Of a stretch of DNA of 64,000 nucleotides, positions 33,453 through 41,386 are shown piece by piece; position 1 is the stretch's first letter; each line of letters opens with the position of its first letter. The notes beneath the pieces were generated by a model, which saw only the letters and a list, made by a program, of their open reading frames with translations, was not told where the DNA came from and did not search any database. Where the stretch lies: the NCBI RefSeq assembly GCF_022012295.1, contig NZ_JAKLTN010000002.1, forward strand, positions 124,001 through 188,000, in the 5' to 3' direction. Source of the DNA: Dechloromonas hankyongensis. GTDB lineage: Bacteria > Pseudomonadota > Gammaproteobacteria > Burkholderiales > Rhodocyclaceae. Both the position numbers and the translations under genes were made by a program.

Positions 33453-33983
33453 TTATTTGCCGGATTCGATGATGCTGAGGGCTTTCTTGGCTTCCGGATG
33501 GCCTTGGGCGGCGGCCTTGCGCATCCAGCGGGCGGCTTCGGTCCGGCTGTCGATCACGCCCTTGCCGGCCAGGAACAGCAGCCCGAGATGATACTGGGCG
33601 TCGGCATGCCCGGCACTGGCGGCCTGGAAGTACCAGGTGGCCGCTTCACGGTCAGGATCGGGTACGGTTCTTGCGGCTTGGTTGCCGAAAAGATAAGCAG
33701 ACCCCAAATGAAACATTGCATCGGCAGAACCCTGGCTGGCCGCCTTTTTCCAGTAGAAAATCGCCTGCTTCTCATCTTCGGGAACACCCTGTCCCATATA
33801 GTAGAGCATGCCCAGGCGATACTGAGCGGTGGTGTTGCCGGCAGCGGCCAAAGGCATCAGCAATTGTGCGGCCTGTTTCGGTTGTCCGGCATCGATGGCC
33901 TTGATGGCGTCGGCCAGCGAATCTGCAGCGGCGGTGTGCGAAAGCGTGACAAGCAGTGCGAAGATAAAGGTACGTACCCACAT
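33453..33983 (-). CDS. Sel1-repeat periplasmic protein
   Basis: A 176-residue exported protein (signal MWVRTFIFALLVTLSHTAAA) with four Sel1-type repeats: AAAGNTTAQYRLGMLYYMGQ, ASQGSADAMFHLGSAYLFGN, ASAGHADAQYHLGLLFLAGK and AAQGHPEAKKAL. Such solenoids bind protein partners. It is convergent with the TlpA operon, ends 9 bases after it, and is divergent from the histidine kinase gene. I preferred ATG 33983 because the signal peptide begins there; the open frame upstream has no ribosome site. A second Sel1 protein lies at 37050. Confidence 0.85.
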   Translation of the reverse strand: MWVRTFIFALLVTLSHTAAADSLADAIKAIDAGQPKQAAQLLMPLAAAGNTTAQYRLGMLYYMGQGVPEDEKQAIFYWKKAASQGSADAMFHLGSAYLFGNQAARTVPDPDREAATWYFQAASAGHADAQYHLGLLFLAGKGVIDSRTEAARWMRKAAAQGHPEAKKALSIIESGK

Positions 33984-34134
33984 AGTCAGTTCAATGGCTG
34001 TTTTTCTATCGTTTGGTTGAAGATTGCACTGCAGCATTTCAGGTTCGATACAGTCCAATCTGGGTGTCGAATGTTTTGAGCAAGAATCAGGCCGTATTTT
34101 GCGGAAGGTCGGGAAAGTGGCAGAAAAGGTTCCG

Positions 34135-35619
34135 ATGATAGAGCGCAGGAAGCACCGGGAAAGCTTGCCCCTGCTCAATTCCTTGAGAGGGAAGGGGTGG
34201 CTGTTTACCTTCTTGCTGGCCATTTACTTCTCCATTGTCACCTTGGTCATCGCCTTCGAGCGTAAGACGATGCTCGATTCCGTTGCGTTGCTGCAGAGCA
34301 TCAATGCGCGCGAGGAATACTTGGTCGGACTCAATTACGCCGTTTCGCGCGCCGTCATTTCCGTCAATGAAAACTATTTTGCCCCGGATGTCGAGGCTTC
34401 GGGGAAGATGCTGGCCCTCGAAGTCGAGGCCCTGCTGCCCGGCTTGTCCCGGCTGCAGAGCGCCTACCCTGAACTGACCGAGTCGCGGGTCACGCTTGAA
34501 CGCATGGTCAGGGAATTGGTCGAGGAGCCGTCGCGGGCCTCCATTGCCGATCTGCGCGCCGCCATGCACCGGATGGTGCTGGCCCTGGACCGGGTCACGG
34601 TAGACGTGGCGGCCAAGAAGACCATGTTCGCCGAGCAATATCACAGTTCCTTCGAGCGCCTGACCACGGAGTGGCTGTCCTTCGGCGGCCTGGCGCTGAT
34701 TCTGGTGGCCGTAGTGTTCAAGGTGTTTTTCCGGGGCCTGGCCCTCGATGTCGAACGGGTGCGCCGGCACGCCACCCGCGTTCTGCGCGGCGAGCCCAGT
34801 TCGAAACTGGTGCATAAGCGCAAGGATGAGCTGGGCCTGCTGATGGATGCGGTGAATTCGATGCAGGACGAACTGGCCCGTCGGGAAAGCGAACTGGAGC
34901 TGACGCGCCAGCAGAGCTTCCACAAGGAGAAAATGGCGGCAGTCGGCTCCCTGGCAGCTGCGGTGGCGCATGAAATCAACAATCCACTGTCGGCCATCGT
35001 CGGCGTCGCACAGGCCATGAACAGCGAATGCCAGGATACCGGCTGTTCGCGCTACGGCGAGCAGTGCCACCCCGAAATGATTCTCGAGCAGGCGACACGG
35101 GTCATGCATATCACCCGTCAGATCAGTGAATTTTCGGTGCCGCAGTCGCAGGATGCGGAATTGACCGATCTGAACAGCCTGCTGCGCAGCACCGCCAATT
35201 TCGTGAAATTCGATCGCCGCTTCCGGCGCATCGATCTGGTGCTGGAGCTCGACGGCAACCTGCCGGCCGTCGTCCTGGTCGCCGATCACATGGTGCAGGT
35301 GGCGATGAATTTGCTTATCAATGCAGCTGACGCACTGGGCAGCATCGAAGGGCGTTCGCCACAGATCCGCCTGGTGACCAGTTGCGACGAGCAGTGGGTG
35401 TCGGCGAAGGTGATCGACGACGGTACCGGTATCCCGGCGGAAACCTTGCCGCACGTTTTCGAGGAACGGTTCACCACCAAGGGCAAGGGCAGAGGGAGTG
35501 GTCTGGGTCTGTCGGTATGCCGCTCGCTGATCATGAAGGCGGGCGGGACGATAGAGATCAGATCCGAAGAAGGGGTCGGTACCGAAGTGGAAATAAGGCT
35601 GCCCGCACCGGTTCTCTAG
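34135..35619 (+). CDS. Membrane histidine kinase, NtrB-like
   Basis: A 494-residue sensor kinase. Membrane spans lie near residues 22-41 and 183-201, enclosing a helical periplasmic domain; a HAMP-like linker follows (RVRRHATRVLRGEPSSKLVH). The H-box is AAAVAHEINNPLSAIVG (His 279), the N-box is MNLLINAADAL, and the ATP-lid motifs are DDGTGIP and GRGSGLGLSV. Between H- and N-box, in the dimerisation hairpin, is an unusual Cys cluster, SECQDTGCSRYGEQCHPE, which could sense redox state or metal (inference). ATG 34135 follows AAAAGGT. It precedes the NtrC-type gene by 43 bases and is surely its partner. Confidence 0.93.
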   Translation: MIERRKHRESLPLLNSLRGKGWLFTFLLAIYFSIVTLVIAFERKTMLDSVALLQSINAREEYLVGLNYAVSRAVISVNENYFAPDVEASGKMLALEVEALLPGLSRLQSAYPELTESRVTLERMVRELVEEPSRASIADLRAAMHRMVLALDRVTVDVAAKKTMFAEQYHSSFERLTTEWLSFGGLALILVAVVFKVFFRGLALDVERVRRHATRVLRGEPSSKLVHKRKDELGLLMDAVNSMQDELARRESELELTRQQSFHKEKMAAVGSLAAAVAHEINNPLSAIVGVAQAMNSECQDTGCSRYGEQCHPEMILEQATRVMHITRQISEFSVPQSQDAELTDLNSLLRSTANFVKFDRRFRRIDLVLELDGNLPAVVLVADHMVQVAMNLLINAADALGSIEGRSPQIRLVTSCDEQWVSAKVIDDGTGIPAETLPHVFEERFTTKGKGRGSGLGLSVCRSLIMKAGGTIEIRSEEGVGTEVEIRLPAPVL

Positions 35620-35662
35620 GGGCGCCCAGTTGTTGGGACAATAACAGGAAGAGGCAAGAGCG

Positions 35663-37027
35663 ATGCATGTACTGGTAATCGATGACGAGGCGGCGATCCG
35701 CCAGATTCTGGCTTCGGCGCTGACCAAGGCCGGCCATTCGGTCGACACGGCCTCCGGCGTCAAGGAGGCATCGGCCAAACTGGTGCGCGGCGATGTCGAT
35801 GTCGCCTTGTGCGACATCATGATGCCCGACGGCAATGGCGTGGAACTGGTGCGCAGTTTCCGGGGCAGCGGTATCGATACGCAGTTCGTCATGGTGACGG
35901 CCTTCGCTTCGATGGAAACGGCGGTCGAGGCGCTGCGCGCCGGGGCGACCGACTACATGGTCAAGCCGATACGCAACGAGGAGTTGCTGCACCGCATCGA
36001 GCAAATCGGCTCCATGCGCGGCCTGAAGGCGGAAAACCAGGCACTGCGCCAGATGGTGGCCCGCGAGCGCGGCGTTTTCCACTTCGGCTCGCGCTCCATG
36101 GTCGAGATGGAGCGGCTGGTGTCCAAGGTGGCGGTCACCGACAGCACCGTCTTGGTGACCGGCGAGAGCGGTACCGGCAAGGGGGTGACGGCGCGCAATA
36201 TCCACGAAATGAGTCCGCGCAGCGAGTTTCCGTTCATTCCGGTGAACTGCGGCGCCATTCCGGAAAACCTGCTCGAAAGTGAGTTCTTCGGCCATGCCAA
36301 GGGCGCCTTCACCGGCGCCGACCGGGCGCGCAAGGGCTTGTTCACGCAGGCCGACCGCGGCACGCTGTTTCTCGACGAAATCGGCGAATTGCCGCTGCAC
36401 ATGCAGACCAAGCTGCTCCACGTCATCGAGGACAAGGAAGTTCGCCCCTTGGGCGGCGAGCAGGTGCGCCGGGTCGATGTCCGCATCGTCGCGGCGACCA
36501 ACCGCAATTTGGCCGAAATGGTCAAGGAAGGGCGCTTCCGCGAGGATCTCTACTTCCGCCTGGCGATGTTCCATATCCACATCCCGCCGCTGCGTGACCG
36601 CAAGGAGGACATTGCCCGCCTGATCCATTTCGTGTTGCAGAACCTGGCGGCCGGTCACGGCAAGAAGGCGCTGGAACTGGATCCGATCGCCGAGGAAATC
36701 CTCGTCGAGTTTGGCTGGCCGGGCAACGTGCGCGAGCTGGAAAACGTCATCAACCGCGCACATATCTTGGCCGACGGCGAGCGGATAACATTAATGGACT
36801 TGCCGCCGGACATCGCGCGCTCGGTGCAAAAGCGCGAGAGTCCGGGCATCGAAATTGCTTCGAATGTCGGACTGCGTGAGCAATTGCGCCGACTGGAGTC
36901 GGAAATCATTGCCCGGGCATTGCGCGATGCGGGCGGCGATCGTCGTCTTGCCGCGCAGAAACTTGATATTGGACTGTCCAGCCTGTATCGGAAGCTGGAA
37001 GAAATGGAAGCGAACAGTGTCGGATAA
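35663..37027 (+). CDS. NtrC-family sigma-54 response regulator
   Basis: A 454-residue regulator. The receiver domain has phospho-acceptor Asp 51 in LCDIMMPDGNG. The AAA+ domain has Walker A GESGTGKG (167-174), the sigma-54-contacting GAFTGA loop (214-219) and Walker B GTLFLDEIGE. A Fis-type helix-turn-helix lies at the C-terminus (AALRDAGGDRRLAAQKLDI-like, SSLYRKLEEME). All parts needed to open sigma-54 promoters are intact. Paired with the membrane kinase just upstream, it is the natural activator of the sigma-54-like sites at 7656-7701, 10246, 24052 and 28002 (inference). ATG 35663 follows AGGAAGAGG. Confidence 0.96.
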   Translation: MHVLVIDDEAAIRQILASALTKAGHSVDTASGVKEASAKLVRGDVDVALCDIMMPDGNGVELVRSFRGSGIDTQFVMVTAFASMETAVEALRAGATDYMVKPIRNEELLHRIEQIGSMRGLKAENQALRQMVARERGVFHFGSRSMVEMERLVSKVAVTDSTVLVTGESGTGKGVTARNIHEMSPRSEFPFIPVNCGAIPENLLESEFFGHAKGAFTGADRARKGLFTQADRGTLFLDEIGELPLHMQTKLLHVIEDKEVRPLGGEQVRRVDVRIVAATNRNLAEMVKEGRFREDLYFRLAMFHIHIPPLRDRKEDIARLIHFVLQNLAAGHGKKALELDPIAEEILVEFGWPGNVRELENVINRAHILADGERITLMDLPPDIARSVQKRESPGIEIASNVGLREQLRRLESEIIARALRDAGGDRRLAAQKLDIGLSSLYRKLEEMEANSVG

Positions 37028-37049
37028 AGCGGTGATCGGAAAGTCGCCC

Positions 37050-37694
37050 ATGATGGTTCTCCGGGCTTGGTGCCTGGCGGCGGGCGCCTGCTTGCTGGCC
37101 GGCGGGGCGGTCGCCGGGCCGGAGGACGATTACCAGGCCGGCCTGAAGAGCTATCGCAACGGCGACATCGTCGGCGCGATGACCCCGCTGCGCCAGGCAT
37201 CTCTGGAGGGACACGCCAAGGCGCAGGCTTTGCTGGCCGAGATTCTCGACCGCACCGATTTTGACGACGATGCCATTGCGCTGTATCGCAAATCGGCCGC
37301 ACAGGGCGATCTGGACGGCATGTTCGGGCTCGGCGTGATGACCGTTTCCGGCGAAGGGACCAAGAAGGACGTGCTGGGTGGCCGCACCTGGATATTGAAG
37401 GCCGCCGAATCGGGGCATGTCCTGGCCATCAACGCCATGGCCCAAGGCTATCTGAAGGGCGAACTCGGCTTAACCGAGGCGGACCGCAATACGCCGGACG
37501 CGCTGCGCTGGATTAAACGGGCCGCCGAGAACGATTATCTGCCGGCGATCGACGCGCTGGCTGCGGCCTATTCCAGCGGAAATGCCTTCGGCCTGCCGGT
37601 CGACCGCGCCTTGTCGGAGCAATACCAGGCCCAGGCGAATCGCATCCGCAACGTCGATCCCGGCAAGGGCAAGAAAAAACAGCGGCGGATCTAG
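37050..37694 (+). CDS. Sel1-repeat exported protein
   Basis: A 214-residue protein with a signal peptide (MMVLRAWCLAAGACLLAGGAVAG) and Sel1-like repeats (ASLEGHAKAQALLAEILDRT, AAQGDLDGMFGLGVMTVSGE, AAESGHVLAINAMAQGYLKG, AAENDYLPAIDALAAAYSSG). The C-terminus is very basic (KGKKKQRRI). ATG 37050 follows GGAAAG; ATG 37053 is equally possible. It lies 22 bases after the regulator gene and 25 before a cytochrome gene, so it belongs to the signalling and propeller operon. Confidence 0.82.
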   Translation: MMVLRAWCLAAGACLLAGGAVAGPEDDYQAGLKSYRNGDIVGAMTPLRQASLEGHAKAQALLAEILDRTDFDDDAIALYRKSAAQGDLDGMFGLGVMTVSGEGTKKDVLGGRTWILKAAESGHVLAINAMAQGYLKGELGLTEADRNTPDALRWIKRAAENDYLPAIDALAAAYSSGNAFGLPVDRALSEQYQAQANRIRNVDPGKGKKKQRRI

Positions 37695-37719
37695 CAAGCG
37701 GCAAACGGGTCAGGAGGCC

Positions 37720-38031
37720 ATGATGAGAAAAACGATGCGAATGATGTTGGTCGCAGTGCTGGTGACGGGGGCCGCCGGGACAGTCTCGGCCGCCAACTTC
37801 GTCCAGGGGCAGCAGCTCTACCAGATGCATTGCGCAGCCTGCCACGGCGGGCGCGGCGAGGGCGTCATGCCGGATGCACCGAAATTCCGCATGGGCGAGC
37901 GGCTCGATCAGCCGGATATGATCCTGATGCAGTCGGTAAAATCCGGCAAGAAAACCATGCCGCCATTCTTCGGCATACTGCAGGACGCACAGATCCTTGA
38001 TGTACTGGCTTACGTGAGAACTCTACGATGA
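37720..38031 (+). CDS. Small monoheme class I cytochrome c
   Basis: A 103-residue exported protein: signal peptide with cleavage near VSA-AN, heme motif CAACHGGRGEG at about residue 38, and a Met-ligand loop KKTMPPFFGIL. It has the short class I cytochrome layout. A perfect AGGAGG precedes ATG 37720, and the stop overlaps the next start by four bases (ATGA). Its place between a two-component system and propeller proteins suggests an electron donor, or a redox-sensing partner, for them (inference). Confidence 0.88.
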   Translation: MMRKTMRMMLVAVLVTGAAGTVSAANFVQGQQLYQMHCAACHGGRGEGVMPDAPKFRMGERLDQPDMILMQSVKSGKKTMPPFFGILQDAQILDVLAYVRTLR

Positions 38032-39092
38032 AATTGAAACAACTGTTGTGCGCTACTGCCGTCCTGGTACACGGGGCCTTCCACCCGGTGCTGGCCGCCG
38101 AAAAAACGGGCGTGCGGGTGGTCGATTCCTTCGAGGTCGGCGACAACGTTTACGTTCGGGCGTTGACCGTCGAAAAGGGTAGCAACACCCTGTGGGTGGG
38201 CACCTCGGTCGGCGCGCACGAGATCGACCTGAAGACGAGCAAGCCGCGCAACACCTTTACCCGCCAGCAGGGGCTTGCCAACGAGTACGTCTTCGCCGTC
38301 GGCATCGATACCGAGGGCTACAAATGGTTCGGCACCAATGCCGGCGGCGCCTCGCGCTACAAGGACGGCAAGTGGAAAACCTATTTCCCGATGCACGGGC
38401 TGGCCGACTACTGGATCTATTCCTTCGCCAACGACAAGGCGGGCAACCTGTGGATCGGCACCTGGGCCGGCGTCAATCACTACAACGTCAAGACCGGCAA
38501 GTTCAAGACCTACGTCAAGGAGCTGATCAACGAGTGGGTCTATGGCCTGTCCGTCGATAACGACGGAAAGGTCTGGTTCGGCACCGAAGGCGGCGTGTCG
38601 ATGTACGACGGCAAGCGCTGGCGCTCGTGGACGCACAAGGACGGCCTGGGCGCCGACAACGTCAATAACCTGCAGGCCAGCGCCAATACCGGTCTCGGAA
38701 CCCGTTCGCGGCATGACCTGACCACTCAGGTCGAAGGCCTTTCCTCCTATAACCCGAACTACACCTTTTCCATCCATGCCGCGCCGGATGGCGTCATCTG
38801 GGCCGGAACCTGGGGCGGCGGCGTGTCGCGTTATGACGGCAAGCGGTGGACCAACCTGACCACCCAGGACGGACTTGCCGGCAACATCGTTTATTCCATG
38901 GCGCAGGACGACAAGGGCGTGTTCTGGTTCGGGACCGACAAGGGGCTGTCACGCTATGACGGCAAGACCTGGAAGAACCTGGGCAAGGCCGACGGCCTCT
39001 TTGATACGCACGTCTATGCGGTGACGGTGGCGCCCAACGGCGATATCTGGGCCGGTACGAAACGAGGCGTGGTGCGTGTAGCCCCGCAATGA
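38028..39092 (+). CDS. Free-standing regulator-propeller (Reg_prop) protein
   Basis: A 354-residue exported protein (signal cleavage near LAA-EK) built from repeats of about 40 residues: LWVGTSVGAHEID, KWFGTNAGGASRY, LWIGTWAGVNHYN, VWFGTEGGVSMYDG, IWAGTWGGGVSRYDG, FWFGTDKGLSRYDG and IWAGTKRGVVRV. These are two-component-regulator propeller blades, normally the periplasmic part of hybrid kinases. Here no membrane span or kinase follows, so the propeller is a separate secreted protein. It is coupled to the cytochrome gene upstream and followed by a paralogue. Confidence 0.88.
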   Translation: MKLKQLLCATAVLVHGAFHPVLAAEKTGVRVVDSFEVGDNVYVRALTVEKGSNTLWVGTSVGAHEIDLKTSKPRNTFTRQQGLANEYVFAVGIDTEGYKWFGTNAGGASRYKDGKWKTYFPMHGLADYWIYSFANDKAGNLWIGTWAGVNHYNVKTGKFKTYVKELINEWVYGLSVDNDGKVWFGTEGGVSMYDGKRWRSWTHKDGLGADNVNNLQASANTGLGTRSRHDLTTQVEGLSSYNPNYTFSIHAAPDGVIWAGTWGGGVSRYDGKRWTNLTTQDGLAGNIVYSMAQDDKGVFWFGTDKGLSRYDGKTWKNLGKADGLFDTHVYAVTVAPNGDIWAGTKRGVVRVAPQ

Positions 39093-39114
39093 TCATGCAG
39101 CAGAAAGGCAAGCA

Positions 39115-40341
39115 ATGACTATTTACCCAGCGCTGAGAAAGCTCGGCCCGATCGCCGCCGGCATCGCCATCTTCGTTCAGGCCGGACTGGCCGCAGCCGG
39201 CCCGGCGACGCCGGCCGCTCCCGTCCATCCACCGATGAGCGGCGCGGCCCAGCATCCGCCCATTGCGCCGCAGCCGCAGGAACGCGAAGGCAAGGTGACG
39301 GTCGATCCGGCCGCCAAATTCACTCATTTCCGCGTGGGCAACAAGAACGTCAAGGCGATTTACCTCGAAGGCAGCGTGGTCTGGGTCGGTACCTCGGGCG
39401 GCGTGGTCCGCTACGACACCAAGGACGACAGCTTCAAGCTCTTCGACGCCCGCAACGGCTTGCTGTCCAACGGCATGTTCTACGTCGGCCGGCTCAAAGG
39501 CATGCTGGCGGTCGGCACTTACGGCGGCGGGCTGTCGCTGCTCGACGAGAAGACCGGCCAGTGGAAGAACTACAACATTCCGGACGGCCTGGGCGACGCC
39601 TTTGTCTATGACGTGATCACCGCCACGAACGGCGATATCTGGATCGCCACCTGGTCGGGCGTGAACCGCATCCGCGGCGGCAATCTGGACGATCGCAGCA
39701 AGTGGGATCTGTATACCGTCGAGAATACCAAGGGCGGCGTCCCCAACGACTGGATCTACGGTCTGGCCGAAGGCAAGAACGGGGATATCTGGCTGGCGAC
39801 CGAAGGCGGCATGGCTCGCTTCGCCAACAACAAGTGGGAAAACTGGAACCACGCCAAGGGCCTGGGTGCGCCGTACGCCAAGGTCAAGGACGCGATTGCG
39901 TTCAAGAACGATCCGGGCAAGCAGTCGACCCACCACGCCAAGCAGAAACAGGAAATGGGCCTGCAAAACGTCGACGTGGCCTATAACCCGAACTACGTCG
40001 TGTCGCTGGAAGTCGATAAGCAGGGCACCGTCTGGGCGGGGACCTGGGGCGGCGGCCTGGCCCGTTTCGACGGCAAGCGGTGGACCAATTACACGACCCT
40101 CGAGGGCCTGCCCGGCAATCACATCTTCATGCTGCACGTCGATAACACGGGCAAGCTATGGATCGGCACCAACAACGGCCTGACCTCCTATGTGCCGGAG
40201 ACCGGGAAGTTCGCCAAGGCGATGACCACGGCCGACGGCTTGTTCGCCAACAACGTCTTCGCCATGGGTTCATCGGCGAAGGGCGATCTGTGGGTCGGCA
40301 GCTTCGGCGGCGTGGCCCACTTGCGTTCCGGCCAGAAATAA
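39115..40341 (+). CDS. Free-standing regulator-propeller (Reg_prop) protein
   Basis: A 408-residue paralogue of the previous protein. It has a signal peptide (GIAIFVQAGLAAAG), a Pro/Ala-rich N-terminal spacer, and blades such as VWVGTSGGVVRYD, IWIATWSGVNRIRG, IWLATEGGMARFA, VWAGTWGGGLARFDG, LWIGTNNGLTSYVP and LWVGSFGGVAHL. It has no kinase or membrane part. The insertion ending YNPNYVVSLEV matches the same insertion (SYNPNYTFSIHA) in the paralogue, so the pair arose by duplication. The two may bind a common extracellular or periplasmic ligand and report to the nearby kinase (inference). Confidence 0.87.
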   Translation: MTIYPALRKLGPIAAGIAIFVQAGLAAAGPATPAAPVHPPMSGAAQHPPIAPQPQEREGKVTVDPAAKFTHFRVGNKNVKAIYLEGSVVWVGTSGGVVRYDTKDDSFKLFDARNGLLSNGMFYVGRLKGMLAVGTYGGGLSLLDEKTGQWKNYNIPDGLGDAFVYDVITATNGDIWIATWSGVNRIRGGNLDDRSKWDLYTVENTKGGVPNDWIYGLAEGKNGDIWLATEGGMARFANNKWENWNHAKGLGAPYAKVKDAIAFKNDPGKQSTHHAKQKQEMGLQNVDVAYNPNYVVSLEVDKQGTVWAGTWGGGLARFDGKRWTNYTTLEGLPGNHIFMLHVDNTGKLWIGTNNGLTSYVPETGKFAKAMTTADGLFANNVFAMGSSAKGDLWVGSFGGVAHLRSGQK

Positions 40342-40353
40342 CTGCCCGGCCTG

Positions 40354-40378
40354 CGCCGGTGGGCTCCGCCTGCCGGCG
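40354..40378. other. GC-rich stem-loop between convergent genes
   Basis: CGCCGG pairs with CCGGCG across a 13-base loop, between the stop codons of the propeller gene and the convergent helical-protein gene. There is no T run on either strand; it may be a weak two-way terminator. Confidence 0.3.
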
Positions 40379-40380
40379 AT

Positions 40381-41283
40381 TCAGAACACCGGAACGCCCA
40401 TCATTTGCAGGGCCCGGTTCAGTTGCTGATTGGCTTTTTCCATTTCTTTGACCGCGGCGGGATAGTCGCTGGCGCTGGCCTTGGCTAATGCTTCCGACTT
40501 CACGCTATTGGCGGCGTCGACATAGGCGTCGACCTGTTTCCGGGCATCGCCCGTCGCCCGTTCTTCGCGGATCAGCATGCCGACCAGGATTTCATTCGAG
40601 TAGTAACGCTTCTGTTCGTAGTCGAACTCTTCGCGCGGCGAATTGAACTGCAGGCGCATGACGACTTCCTGGCCATCGCGTAGCCGTGAAATTTCCTCGA
40701 CGGCCAGCTTGTAGGCAGCGGCCATCCGCTTGTTGGCTTCCTCGTGCCGGCCGGCGTCGAACAGCTTGCGGCCCTCCGTGCTCATGGCGTCGATGCGGAC
40801 GATCAACTGGCGCGCTGCCGCTGCCGTTTGGGGCGTGCTGGTCATTTCCTGCAGCGTGCGGCGGTAACTCTCGATCTGGCTGGCGTGGTTGTCGAACTGC
40901 TTCTTTTGCGCGCCGACACCGCTGCTGCCATCGGCAGTCAGCAGGCTGCTGGCTTTCGACAGGTTGCGCAGGGCCTCGTCCAGTTGCTCGATGGCCTCTT
41001 CCGGATGGGCCGCGCTGATCGCGCTGTTGGCCTGCGCCAGCAGGGTCCGGCTTTGCGCCAGCCAGTTGGCGACTTCGGGATTTTTCCCATCCTGCGCCGC
41101 CTTCATGGCCGGCGTATTGATCAGCGTTTCGAGCAATTTGGCTTTTTGCTGCGCCAAGGTCATTTTCGGATTGGGGTCGGCTGCCGCGGGGGCGGCACAG
41201 AACGCCAGGCCGGCGAACAGCATTGCCAGTCCGAGGCGGCGTATCTTGAGGTGTGGATTCTTATCTGCAATCACTGTCTGCAT
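40381..41283 (-). CDS. Periplasmic helical protein, paralogue of the one at 16321
   Basis: A 300-residue exported protein (signal LGLAMLFAGLAFCAAPAAA) of long amphipathic helices with no heme motif. The second half shares a clear pattern with the protein at 16321: ISRLRDGQEVVMRLQFNSPR, FDYEQKRYYSNEILVGMLI, REERATGDARKQVDAYVDAA and a final ALQMMGVPVF. It is transcribed leftward after a membrane sensor and a binding protein. The family is not one I can name. Its recurrence in both the cytochrome locus and this signalling locus links the two. Confidence 0.82.
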   Translation of the reverse strand: MQTVIADKNPHLKIRRLGLAMLFAGLAFCAAPAAADPNPKMTLAQQKAKLLETLINTPAMKAAQDGKNPEVANWLAQSRTLLAQANSAISAAHPEEAIEQLDEALRNLSKASSLLTADGSSGVGAQKKQFDNHASQIESYRRTLQEMTSTPQTAAAARQLIVRIDAMSTEGRKLFDAGRHEEANKRMAAAYKLAVEEISRLRDGQEVVMRLQFNSPREEFDYEQKRYYSNEILVGMLIREERATGDARKQVDAYVDAANSVKSEALAKASASDYPAAVKEMEKANQQLNRALQMMGVPVF

Positions 41284-41318
41284 CCGTATCGTTGGGGTTC
41301 GCTACGCTGCGGAGTGGC

Positions 41319-41338
41319 GGGCGGATAGTTGTCCGCCC
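41319..41338 (-). other. Intercistronic stem-loop
   Basis: GGGCGGA-TAGTTG-TCCGCCC is a perfect 7-bp stem in the 103-bp gap between the membrane sensor gene and the helical-protein gene. No T run follows on the minus strand. It may set relative expression of the two genes. Confidence 0.4.
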
Positions 41339-41386
41339 AGGGCCTGGTCGCAGCGATCGCTGAATAACGGCGAGACGAAGCAGGAA

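Noticed and set aside
34014..34028. Sigma-54-like TTTGGTTGAAGATTGC before the histidine kinase gene
   Set aside because: GG and GC are 9, not 10, bases apart, and sigma-54 promoters do not tolerate this.
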